A DNA stretch of 5,354 bases from Candidatus Gastranaerophilales bacterium (GTDB taxonomy: Bacteria > Cyanobacteriota > Vampirovibrionia > Gastranaerophilales > Gastranaerophilaceae). The translations under genes and the position numbers were made by a program. Position 1 is the stretch's first letter; the number at the start of each line of letters is the position of its first letter. This document shows, piece after piece, positions 1-4,678 of this stretch. The stretch spans positions 1-5,354 of the forward strand of contig CANQAW010000128.1 in assembly GCA_947589525.1 (NCBI GenBank), given 5' to 3'. The notes beneath the pieces were generated by a model. The model did not search any database and was not told where the DNA came from. It saw nothing but the letters and a program-made list of their open reading frames with translations.

Positions 1-67
1 GGAAAAAGGATGTATAGGTTATACAAAACATAATAAGAACGGAAGATAGGAAAAAGAACAAAAATTT

Positions 68-90
68 AAATCGGGCTATATGCCCGATTT
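68..90. terminator. Bidirectional intrinsic terminator downstream of ubiE
   Basis: A perfect 9-bp inverted repeat, AAATCGGGC (68-76) and GCCCGATTT (82-90), encloses a 5-nt loop. It is T-rich on both sides: on the minus strand the stem is followed by AAATTTTTG, and on the plus strand by a TTCGTTTATTTTTTT stretch, so it can stop transcription in either direction. It begins 5 nt past the ubiE stop codon (95-97). Its symmetry suggests a convergent plus-strand gene ends just to the left. Reading frames there close at 31-33 or 47-49, but too little is present to call a gene in 1-67. Confidence 0.85.
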
Positions 91-94
91 TCGT

Positions 95-760
95 TTATTT
101 TTTTACTATTTGAAATGAAATATTTTTAAAAAAGAAATATTTTACAACTTCTTTTTTAAACCCAGCAAGCTCAAATTCCTCTGCAAGCTCTATGGGGCAA
201 GGAAATTCATTTTTGGACTCAATCAGATAATAATAAGCTTCTTTATTTTTTAAAAATTGAATAATAAAATTTAAAATAAAGTCATAGATTTTTGATATAA
301 AATTTTTTTCGCCAAAATCAAGATGTAAAAATTTGCCTTGCGGTTTTAGCACACGATATATTTCAGATAAACAGCGCTTTCTGTCTTGAATGTTTCTAAG
401 TCCGAATGCGCATATAACATAATCAAAACTCTCATTTTCAAATGACAAATTTGTTGCATCTTCAATGAAATATTCAATATTTTTATTTTTATTTTGAGCA
501 ATTTCAATCATCTTAGAAGAAAAATCAACACCAGCCACCTTGCTTTTAGGCGATTTTTTTAAAACAATCCTTCCCATATCTCCGCTTCCTGCGCATAAAT
601 CAAGAACTTTTGAATTATTTTTAATATTTAAATAATCGAGTGCTTTAGATTTAATTGAATAATGAGAAAAAAACGAAATAATATTATTCATAAAATCATA
701 ATTACAAGCGATTTTATCAAACATTTTTTCAATTTTTAAAGGAGTTTTATCTACATTCAT
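95..760 (-). CDS. ubiE: UbiE/MenG-type quinone C-methyltransferase (demethylmenaquinone methyltransferase)
   Basis: A 221-residue SAM-dependent class I methyltransferase of the UbiE/MenG/COQ5 family, which C-methylates the quinone ring in the last step of menaquinone synthesis (or an equivalent ubiquinone step). Seen: family-type N-terminus MFDKIACNYDFMNN (13-26), SAM-binding motif I VLDLCAGSGD (52-61), acidic motif II GVDFSSKMIEIA (77-88), and the UbiE signature region FDYVICAFGLRNIQDR (112-127) followed by YRVLKPQGKFLHLDF (135-149). The C-terminal part also aligns with the family (a YYYLIES segment, then a GF motif). Length is near the family's usual 230-250. The ATG at 758-760 has no Shine-Dalgarno, since the 20 nt upstream contain no G. 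The gene is monocistronic here, preceded by a hairpin/U-tract and followed by a terminator. No other men/ubi genes are in view, so menaquinone rather than ubiquinone as substrate is inference. Confidence 0.9.
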   Translation of the reverse strand: MNVDKTPLKIEKMFDKIACNYDFMNNIISFFSHYSIKSKALDYLNIKNNSKVLDLCAGSGDMGRIVLKKSPKSKVAGVDFSSKMIEIAQNKNKNIEYFIEDATNLSFENESFDYVICAFGLRNIQDRKRCLSEIYRVLKPQGKFLHLDFGEKNFISKIYDFILNFIIQFLKNKEAYYYLIESKNEFPCPIELAEEFELAGFKKEVVKYFFFKNISFQIVKK

Positions 761-774
761 ATTTATATTTTAAT

Positions 775-798
775 AAAAAAAAGAGCACTTGCGTGCCC
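775..798 (-). terminator. Hairpin plus U8 tract in the ubiE leader (attenuator or small-RNA terminator)
   Basis: On the minus strand GGGCAC (798-793), a GCAA loop (GNRA type) and GUGCUC (788-783) form a 6-bp stem with one G-U pair, followed directly by eight U (782-775). That is the form of an intrinsic terminator. It ends only 14 nt before the ubiE start codon and lies downstream of a TTGACA-like promoter at about 888-893. The previous gene already has its own terminator at 895-924. It is therefore either a leader attenuator for ubiE or the end of a roughly 70-nt RNA. Confidence 0.6.
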
Positions 799-862
799 AA
801 AGTCATGTTTTGGTTTATTAATATATAACAAATATTTTTATATCTTTATTAAAAATTATATT

Positions 863-893
863 TATATAATACTACCAAGAATTAAATTGTCAA
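863..893 (-). promoter_or_regulatory. Candidate promoter for the ubiE leader
   Basis: On the minus strand a perfect TTGACA (893-888) is followed 18-19 nt later by TTATAT/TATATA (869-863). The -10 match is partial and the region is so AT-rich that other -10 positions are possible. The promoter starts immediately after the U-tract of the terminator at 895-924, as expected for the next transcription unit. Predicted transcripts would start near 855 and run into the hairpin at 783-798. Confidence 0.45.
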
Positions 894-894
894 T

Positions 895-924
895 AAAAAA
901 GATGCGCTTAATTGAGCGCATCTT
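895..924 (-). terminator. Intrinsic terminator of the small exported-protein gene
   Basis: A perfect 10-bp stem, AAGATGCGCT (899-908) against AGCGCATCTT (915-924), closes a 6-nt loop. On the minus strand the stem ends in a six-T run and then ATTG (900-890). It lies 23 nt downstream of the stop codon at 948-950, so it is the classical terminator of that gene. The plus-strand side is less T-rich. Confidence 0.88.
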
Positions 925-947
925 GAATTTTTATAAAATAACTTTTC

Positions 948-1409
948 TTACTTAGCATTTAAAAAAGTTTGAACGTTTGTTGTCATGCTTTCTTCTTTGA
1001 TTTTCCAGCCCGAAGCGGTTTTTGTGAAAATAAAGTGGCAGGGAAGCCCTGTTTTATCGTTTCTTGGAATTCTTACGGCGCTTATTTTATAGTCATTACT
1101 TACTTTGGTTATTTTTCTGTTTGAATAAGCGTTTTTATATTTAACTGTTTTTGCAAATACGGCATTTTTGCTCAGTTCCTTGAGATATCTGTCAAAAGGG
1201 ATTATGATTGATTTTTGTCCGCCGGATTTAACATTTACAACACGGATGATTTTGGCGTTTTGGATGTAATAGTTGGGAAGAGTTTTTGAATAATTATTCG
1301 CGTCGTTAACATATTTATCAAAAAGCGCCAAAACATCTGCTTTATCATCAGCAAATGCACCGAGAGTACAAAGCGTCATCAATAATATACTTAAAATTAT
1401 TTTTTTCAT
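948..1409 (-). CDS. Small exported protein of unknown function
   Basis: A 153-residue protein that I do not recognise. Residues 1-20 are a clear Sec signal peptide: MKK, a hydrophobic core ILSILLMTLCTLG, and an AFA cleavage site before DD. There is no acceptable lipobox around Cys14. The mature part (about 133 residues) is basic, with no further membrane segment and one Cys (124). It opens with a helical stretch (DVLALFDKYVNDANNY) and ends with a strand-like pattern around Trp135 (SGWKIKEESM), which resembles NTF2-like/SnoaL-like folds; this is only a weak impression. The start is firm: AGGAG at 1416-1420 lies 6 nt before the ATG. It has its own extended -10 promoter and terminator, so it can be an independent unit, although leuA ends only 59 nt upstream with no hairpin between. 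It probably acts in the periplasm or outside the cell. Confidence 0.8.
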   Translation of the reverse strand: MKKIILSILLMTLCTLGAFADDKADVLALFDKYVNDANNYSKTLPNYYIQNAKIIRVVNVKSGGQKSIIIPFDRYLKELSKNAVFAKTVKYKNAYSNRKITKVSNDYKISAVRIPRNDKTGLPCHFIFTKTASGWKIKEESMTTNVQTFLNAK

Positions 1410-1429
1410 ATTTAACTCCTGTTTTAGTA

Positions 1430-1438
1430 ATTATACCA
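1430..1438 (-). promoter_or_regulatory. Extended -10 promoter of the exported-protein gene
   Basis: The minus strand reads TGGTATAAT (1438-1430), a consensus TATAAT with the TGn extension. No good -35 is found at 16-18 nt, which is tolerated with an extended -10. Transcription would start near 1423, giving a very short leader that contains the AGGAG at 1416-1420. It sits between the leuA stop codon and this gene. Confidence 0.6.
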
Positions 1439-1468
1439 CAATAAATTATAAACAAATTAAACAAAAGA

Positions 1469-2323
1469 TTAACAAGCCTGATTTAGTGCATTAAATATTG
1501 CTTTAACATTAGCAAGCGCCGTTGAAGAATCAATTGCCCTGCCTATAATTTCTTGATTTTTATCATCCGTCATAAAAACGGCGCTCATTGCATTTGCGCC
1601 CGAACCTTTGATATCGGAATCTAAAGAGTATTGCTTGTAATAAGATAATTTTAGCTTGTTAAAGCCTGCCTTAGACAGTGCATTTAAACAAGCGTCAATA
1701 GGGCCGTTTCCTTGTCCCAAAACTTCTTTTCTTTCGCCTTTATAATTGAAAAATAAGTCATAAACTCCTTTTTCAATAAATTTAAACGAAATAAATTCAA
1801 ACTCTCCTTTGATATTGCAAATTTTGTTAAAATATAAATCCAAAATTTCTTCGTTTGAAAGCTCGCCCTTATCTTGCGCCAATTGTTTAGCAACAGGCGT
1901 TAAATAAATTGATTCCTGAATGGTTATAGGGTATTTAAGAGCTTTAATGATATCATAAATTGCGGTTTTTCCGCTTTGAGAAGTAAAGCCTATTTTTTCA
2001 TCATCATATCTTCCGATAATTTGAGGATTAATGGGTCTGTACGCTCCAAAATCCATTTCTTTTGTTTTAATTGCGCCGTCCTGGTGAATGCCCGAGCGGT
2101 GCGCAAGAGCTTCAGGCCCTATCAGAGGCGCTTTTTCGTATATTTTAACTCTTGACATTTGAGAAATTGTTAAAGTGGTTTCGTAAATCTTTTCTAAATC
2201 AATTCCCGTATCAATTCCGTTATTATTAAGTGCAACCGCTACTTGAGCAAAATCGGTGTTGCCTGCACGCTCTCCAAGACCGTTTAAACAGCACTCCAGC
2301 TGCTCCCGCAAAAAAGCTCTCAA
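1469..2323 (-). CDS. leuA: leuA 3' fragment: end of barrel, linker and leucine-binding regulatory domain
   Basis: 284 codons counted from a TTG at 2321-2323, but only residues from Gln8 onward are LeuA-like. The TTG lies inside conserved coding sequence of the other frame and has no Shine-Dalgarno, so it is probably not a real start. Seen: LNGLGERAGN (13-22), the conserved active-site loop; HRSGIHQDG (75-83); FTSQSGKTA (113-121); GNGPIDA (205-211), which opens the C-terminal LeuA dimerisation/feedback domain; and GSGANAMSAV with GRAIDSSTALANVKAIFNAL near the end (240-280). The regulatory domain appears complete, so the ancestral enzyme was a leucine-sensitive LeuA and not a homocitrate synthase lacking that domain. 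The reading ends with a TAA at 1469-1471. Confidence 0.8.
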   Translation of the reverse strand: MRAFLREQLECCLNGLGERAGNTDFAQVAVALNNNGIDTGIDLEKIYETTLTISQMSRVKIYEKAPLIGPEALAHRSGIHQDGAIKTKEMDFGAYRPINPQIIGRYDDEKIGFTSQSGKTAIYDIIKALKYPITIQESIYLTPVAKQLAQDKGELSNEEILDLYFNKICNIKGEFEFISFKFIEKGVYDLFFNYKGERKEVLGQGNGPIDACLNALSKAGFNKLKLSYYKQYSLDSDIKGSGANAMSAVFMTDDKNQEIIGRAIDSSTALANVKAIFNALNQAC

Positions 2324-2999
2324 CCGTGGTCGCCGTTGCCATGCCTAAATCGTTATGATTATGAACGGATATTATAATATCGTCGCTCAGAGCTTCTTTT
2401 ACCTTTTTAACAAGATTAATAAAACGCGCGGGGCGGTATCTTTCAACGGTGTTTGGAAGATTAATAGTGGTTGCGCCTTTTTGGGCAATTTCTTTTAATA
2501 CATCAATTACAAAATAAATATTTTCTTCGCAATCTCCGAAATGTTCAACCGAAAACTCTATATCACAGTTGGGATTAACAATGTTTTTCTTTGCGTATTC
2601 AACCGCATCAATTGCAATTTTTGCCACATCGGAGGGTTTTTTATTTAAAACATGCTCCATGTGAAAAGGAGAAAGCGTAATAAAAGTGTGAAGCCTTGAA
2701 TTTTTAGCTTCTTTAATGGCGCAGAGCGCTCTGTCTATATCGCCTTTAACCGCACGAGCCAAAACTGAAACTTTTGTTTTGTCATCAGCCTTTTTGGAAA
2801 GCTCCACGCAGGATAAATAATCCATCTCGGAAGAAGCCGGAAAACCAATTTCAACTGCGGGAATATTAAGAGAAGTAATTGCATCAAAAATTAAAAGTTT
2901 TTCTTCAAGATTCCACGGCTTTTTTAAAGATTGGTTTCCGTCTCTTAAGGTAATATCGTAAAAATAAGGTTTATAATCCGGTTTTTGTAATCTTTGCAT
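2226..2999 (-). CDS. leuA: leuA 5' fragment: N-terminal part of the catalytic TIM barrel
   Basis: 257 codons, of which the first 233 are LeuA and the last 24 (from AGVLFKRSW onward) are out-of-frame. Seen: DITLRDGNQ (15-23), the HMGL-family entry motif that carries a metal-binding Asp and the catalytic Arg; VEIGFPASS (49-57); FSVEHFGD (149-156); a PNTVERYRP segment (182-190) in place of the commoner DTVGY-type motif; and HNHNDLG (213-219), supplying the two metal-binding His. The fragment lacks the end of the barrel, including the GERAGN loop, and the whole C-terminal allosteric part. On its own it is unlikely to be an active synthase. Translation starts at the ATG 2997-2999. Confidence 0.8.
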   Translation of the reverse strand: MQRLQKPDYKPYFYDITLRDGNQSLKKPWNLEEKLLIFDAITSLNIPAVEIGFPASSEMDYLSCVELSKKADDKTKVSVLARAVKGDIDRALCAIKEAKNSRLHTFITLSPFHMEHVLNKKPSDVAKIAIDAVEYAKKNIVNPNCDIEFSVEHFGDCEENIYFVIDVLKEIAQKGATTINLPNTVERYRPARFINLVKKVKEALSDDIIISVHNHNDLGMATATTVESFFAGAAGVLFKRSWRACRQHRFCSSSGCT

Positions 3000-3037
3000 A
3001 TTCTTAATATCCTAAAAGCGTTTATTTTTCATTTTTT

Positions 3038-3046
3038 TGTTATAAT
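3038..3046 (+). promoter_or_regulatory. Extended -10 promoter of the membrane-protein pair
   Basis: The plus strand reads TGTTATAAT, a consensus TATAAT with the TGn extension and no convincing -35. Together with the leuA -10 it forms the perfect 14-bp palindrome TATAATTAATTATA (3041-3054), so the two divergent promoters overlap. Transcription would start near 3053, about 110-130 nt before the first membrane-protein gene. A weaker alternative is TTGCAA (3071-3076) with TGTAAA (3092-3097). Confidence 0.5.
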
Positions 3047-3048
3047 TA

Positions 3049-3076
3049 ATTATAGTTAATAAATATTGCCTTGCAA
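3049..3076 (-). promoter_or_regulatory. leuA promoter
   Basis: On the minus strand TTGCAA (3076-3071; 4 of 6 match to the -35 consensus), a 16-nt spacer and a perfect TATAAT (3054-3049). Transcription would start near 3042, giving a leader of about 42 nt that contains the AGGA of leuA. The leader is too short for a T-box or a leader-peptide attenuator. The left arm of the inverted repeat at 3061-3070 lies inside the promoter spacer. Confidence 0.6.
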
Positions 3077-3133
3077 CGGAGAAGCTTTCTGTGTAAAAAA
3101 TTGTAAAAAGATAAGGAAATTATGGCAATATTT
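3061..3133 (+). repeat. Perfect 10-bp inverted repeat in the leader of the membrane-protein pair
   Basis: AAATATTGCC (3061-3070) and GGCAATATTT (3124-3133) are exact reverse complements separated by 53 nt. In the plus-strand transcript they could pair into a stem closing a large loop. The right arm starts at the last base of the ATG of the 9-codon ORF at 3122-3151, so pairing would cover that start. As DNA, the left arm lies between the -10 and -35 of leuA, so an operator pair is an alternative reading. Confidence 0.5.
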
Positions 3134-3151
3134 TATCTTCACCGCAGTTAA
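3122..3151 (+). CDS. Possible 9-residue leader peptide
   Basis: A short ORF, ATG to TAA, encoding MAIFYLHRS, preceded by AAGGA at 3113-3117 with 4 nt spacing. This is the only good Shine-Dalgarno between the promoter and the first membrane-protein gene, whose own candidate starts (TTG 3165, ATG 3180) have none. Its stop lies 13 and 28 nt before those starts, close enough for re-initiation. It is in a different frame from the downstream gene. The codons show no run of one amino acid, so it is not a classical amino-acid attenuator. It could be chance. Confidence 0.25.
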   Translation: MAIFYLHRS

Positions 3152-3179
3152 ACATCAGTGAGTTTTGACCAAAAAATTT

Positions 3180-3785
3180 ATGAAAGTAAACAGCATTAAA
3201 CAACAGAATTTATCATCAAAAAACCAAAACTTTAAAGGTCTTGGAAGTGCAATTGCGGGACAACTCGCAAAACATCCCGTTGCCATAGCAGGGCTTGCAA
3301 CTTCATCCGTTGTTGCGCAAAAAATTGTAATGTCAGGCTCTGAAGCAACAATAGGTCCTGTAATGGATATTTTAACGGGGAAAACAATAACTAAAATTAC
3401 AAACGAAAAAGACGGAAGAACAAACCAAAGCTCTAAAACGCAGGCAATAAGAACATGTGCTCAATCAATAGGCGGAACAATCACGGGCGTTATTATAAGA
3501 ACTCTGTGTATTTTCGGCTCTACCTTAGCATTATCCAAAGCAGGCGGAGACATAGGCAAAATGATTGCTTTGGGAGTTAAAAATCCGGAAAATCAATATC
3601 AACTGGCTCAACAAACAGCAGCATGGGGTAAAAGCTTAGGCGGTGCTATAGCAATTTTGGTTATGATGTTTACAAACTTTTTAATAGATGCTCCTTTCAT
3701 AAATAAAATAAACAAAGAAATGACACATGCCGTCGATAAATTTTCTTCAAAAAAACAAGCTCAAACTCAAAAGGAGGTTAAATAA
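3180..3785 (+). CDS. Unknown membrane protein, first gene of a coupled pair
   Basis: 201 residues from the ATG at 3180; a TTG at 3165 would add five. I prefer the ATG because the N-terminus then begins MKVNSIKQQN and runs to NFKG (17-20), like short N-termini I recall from gut Vampirovibrionia proteins; neither start has a Shine-Dalgarno. There is no cleavable signal peptide. Three hydrophobic, Gly/Ala-rich segments are visible: about 33-50 (PVAIAGLATSSVVAQKIVM), 95-118 (SIGGTITGVIIRTLCIFG onward) and 153-173 (SLGGAIAILVMMFTNFLI). Between the first two lies a polar region containing TNEKDGRTNQSSK (about 74-86). The tail is lysine- and glutamine-rich. I recognise no catalytic motif or named family. 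The TAA overlaps the ATG of the next gene by one base, so the two are co-translated. Role unknown. Confidence 0.75.
   Translation: MKVNSIKQQNLSSKNQNFKGLGSAIAGQLAKHPVAIAGLATSSVVAQKIVMSGSEATIGPVMDILTGKTITKITNEKDGRTNQSSKTQAIRTCAQSIGGTITGVIIRTLCIFGSTLALSKAGGDIGKMIALGVKNPENQYQLAQQTAAWGKSLGGAIAILVMMFTNFLIDAPFINKINKEMTHAVDKFSSKKQAQTQKEVK
3772..3777 (+). promoter_or_regulatory. Perfect Shine-Dalgarno of the second membrane protein
   Basis: AGGAGG lies 7 nt before the ATG at 3785, inside the last codons of the preceding gene. It is the strongest ribosome-binding site in the window and contrasts with the missing one of the first gene. The second protein may therefore be made in excess over the first or independently of it. 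Confidence 0.85.
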
Positions 3786-4624
3786 TGGCGCTTAATTTAA
3801 CTTCCCTGTTGAGTAAAGTAAATCCCGACCCTTCAAAAGCAGGCAAAACTCTGCTTTTCTTAAATGCGCTTGGAATGATTTTTGCAGCACTGAGCAACAC
3901 TTTTGCCTGTGCAACAGATAAAAATACTTCCAAAAAAGACAAAAAATTCTTAGTTCCCGCAGGAGTTGTAACGGGCATTGCAAATATCGGAATTTATTAC
4001 GGTATGACAACAAAAATAATCAATAAATTAGGCGGAAAAAAAATATATCCGAAAGAAAACCAAACCGTAAATTTAATTATCAGCAAATTGAAAGACGGAA
4101 CTTTTGAAGTTTTAACGGACGATAAAGGTCAAAAATATGTTGAAGTCAAAGGAACGGCTCACAATATTATTGAAAAGCTTGAAAAAGGCGGAACTTTTGA
4201 TAAAGAAGTTAAAAAATTTGTTAATAAAGAAATCAAAAAGGCACAAAACGGGAATATATTTGGTTTTGGCAAAAAAACGCAAGAATATATTGTTTCCATG
4301 AAAGAATCTTTATTAGACGGCGGAAAACCAAGCCAATACGCTCAAAATCTGTTTAAAGACAATATAAAATCCGGAATGGGCGTTTTGGGAGCATTTATCG
4401 GCGCAGTTATAGGCTGTGCAATTATCACTCCGATAATCCGTGATATTAGCGCTTATTTTGTTCAAAAAAGAATGGAAAAACACAACCCCGACCTTCAAAA
4501 TAAACCCTATATGCCCTATTTTGACCCCTCACATTTAAAAGTTAACATCCACGGTAAAAAACAACCTTTGTCAATGAAAAATTATATGGCTTTCACAAGC
4601 TCAGGTTCAAATTTGAAAGTTTAA
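3785..4624 (+). CDS. Unknown membrane protein, second gene of a coupled pair
   Basis: 279 residues; I do not recognise the family. Hydrophobic segments lie at about 22-43 (TLLFLNALGMIFAALSNTFACA), 56-75 (LVPAGVVTGIANIGIYYGMT) and 197-218 (GMGVLGAFIGAVIGCAIITPII). Between the second and third is a soluble domain of about 120 residues (76-195), rich in Lys and Glu, with strand-like FEVLTDDKGQKYVEVKGTA (107-125) and helical, charged stretches after it. After the last segment come IRDISAYFVQKRMEKHNPD (218-236) and a proline/aromatic tail, KPYMPYFDPSHLKVN (240-254). No signal peptide is evident. The ATG (3785) shares a base with the upstream TAA and has a perfect AGGAGG. Both pair members have three hydrophobic segments rich in small residues, so I infer a membrane complex. 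A Cys pair at 42 and 211 is in or near membrane segments. Role unknown. Confidence 0.8.
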   Translation: MALNLTSLLSKVNPDPSKAGKTLLFLNALGMIFAALSNTFACATDKNTSKKDKKFLVPAGVVTGIANIGIYYGMTTKIINKLGGKKIYPKENQTVNLIISKLKDGTFEVLTDDKGQKYVEVKGTAHNIIEKLEKGGTFDKEVKKFVNKEIKKAQNGNIFGFGKKTQEYIVSMKESLLDGGKPSQYAQNLFKDNIKSGMGVLGAFIGAVIGCAIITPIIRDISAYFVQKRMEKHNPDLQNKPYMPYFDPSHLKVNIHGKKQPLSMKNYMAFTSSGSNLKV

Positions 4625-4625
4625 T

Positions 4626-4653
4626 TTTATTTTCACCCTGTTTATTGTATAAT
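4626..4653 (+). promoter_or_regulatory. Candidate gcvPB promoter
   Basis: A perfect TATAAT at 4648-4653 lies in the 54-bp gap before gcvPB; the upstream TTTATT (4626-4631) is a weak -35 at 16 nt. There is no terminator hairpin after the preceding membrane-protein gene, so read-through from it is also possible. The gap is too short for a glycine riboswitch, and none is visible. Confidence 0.45.
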
Positions 4654-4678
4654 ATTTTTAATTTATAAGGGGATAAAA

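Larger units (their letters stand above)
1469..2999 (-). pseudogene. leuA: leuA, 2-isopropylmalate synthase, disrupted by a frameshift
   Basis: Taken together the two overlapping frames encode one full-length LeuA of about 511 residues, the normal size. LeuA condenses acetyl-CoA with 2-oxoisovalerate, the first committed step of leucine synthesis. The N-terminal frame is conserved up to the Ala-Gly-Ala encoded at 2309-2301, and the +1 frame is conserved from Gln-Leu-Glu (2302-2294) onward. E. coli LeuA has AGA-R-Q-V-E here, so one residue plus two bases are missing: a 5-nt deletion, possibly between two CA dinucleotides. The N-terminal frame continues 24 unrelated residues to a stop at 2226. 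All family motifs on both sides are intact, so the break is recent or an assembly/sequencing error; it is not in a homopolymer. The RBS AGGA lies 10 nt before the ATG at 2997-2999. Confidence 0.85.

Noticed and set aside
1..67. 3' end of a plus-strand gene
   Set aside because: The frames close at 31-33 and 47-49 and would suit the shared terminator at 68-90, but 10-15 codons without a recognisable motif cannot support a call.
1684..1893. 69-codon minus-strand reading frame within leuA
   Set aside because: It lies in a different frame inside the well-conserved leuA 3' fragment, has no family resemblance and has no ribosome-binding site; it is a shadow.
3000..3042. Leucine-responsive leader (T-box or leader peptide) before leuA
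   Set aside because: The predicted leader is about 42 nt, with no terminator hairpin and no ORF with leucine codons.
3778..4013. Two overlapping minus-strand frames of 66 and 73 codons opposite the start of the second membrane protein
   Set aside because: Antisense to a gene with a perfect Shine-Dalgarno and a clear membrane-protein pattern; neither shows a motif or start signal of its own.
4313..4498. 61-codon minus-strand frame opposite the second membrane protein
   Set aside because: Antisense shadow of the third hydrophobic segment; no start signal.
4625..4678. Possible glycine riboswitch before gcvPB
   Set aside because: The gap is only 54 bp, AT-rich, and shows none of the stems expected of a glycine aptamer.
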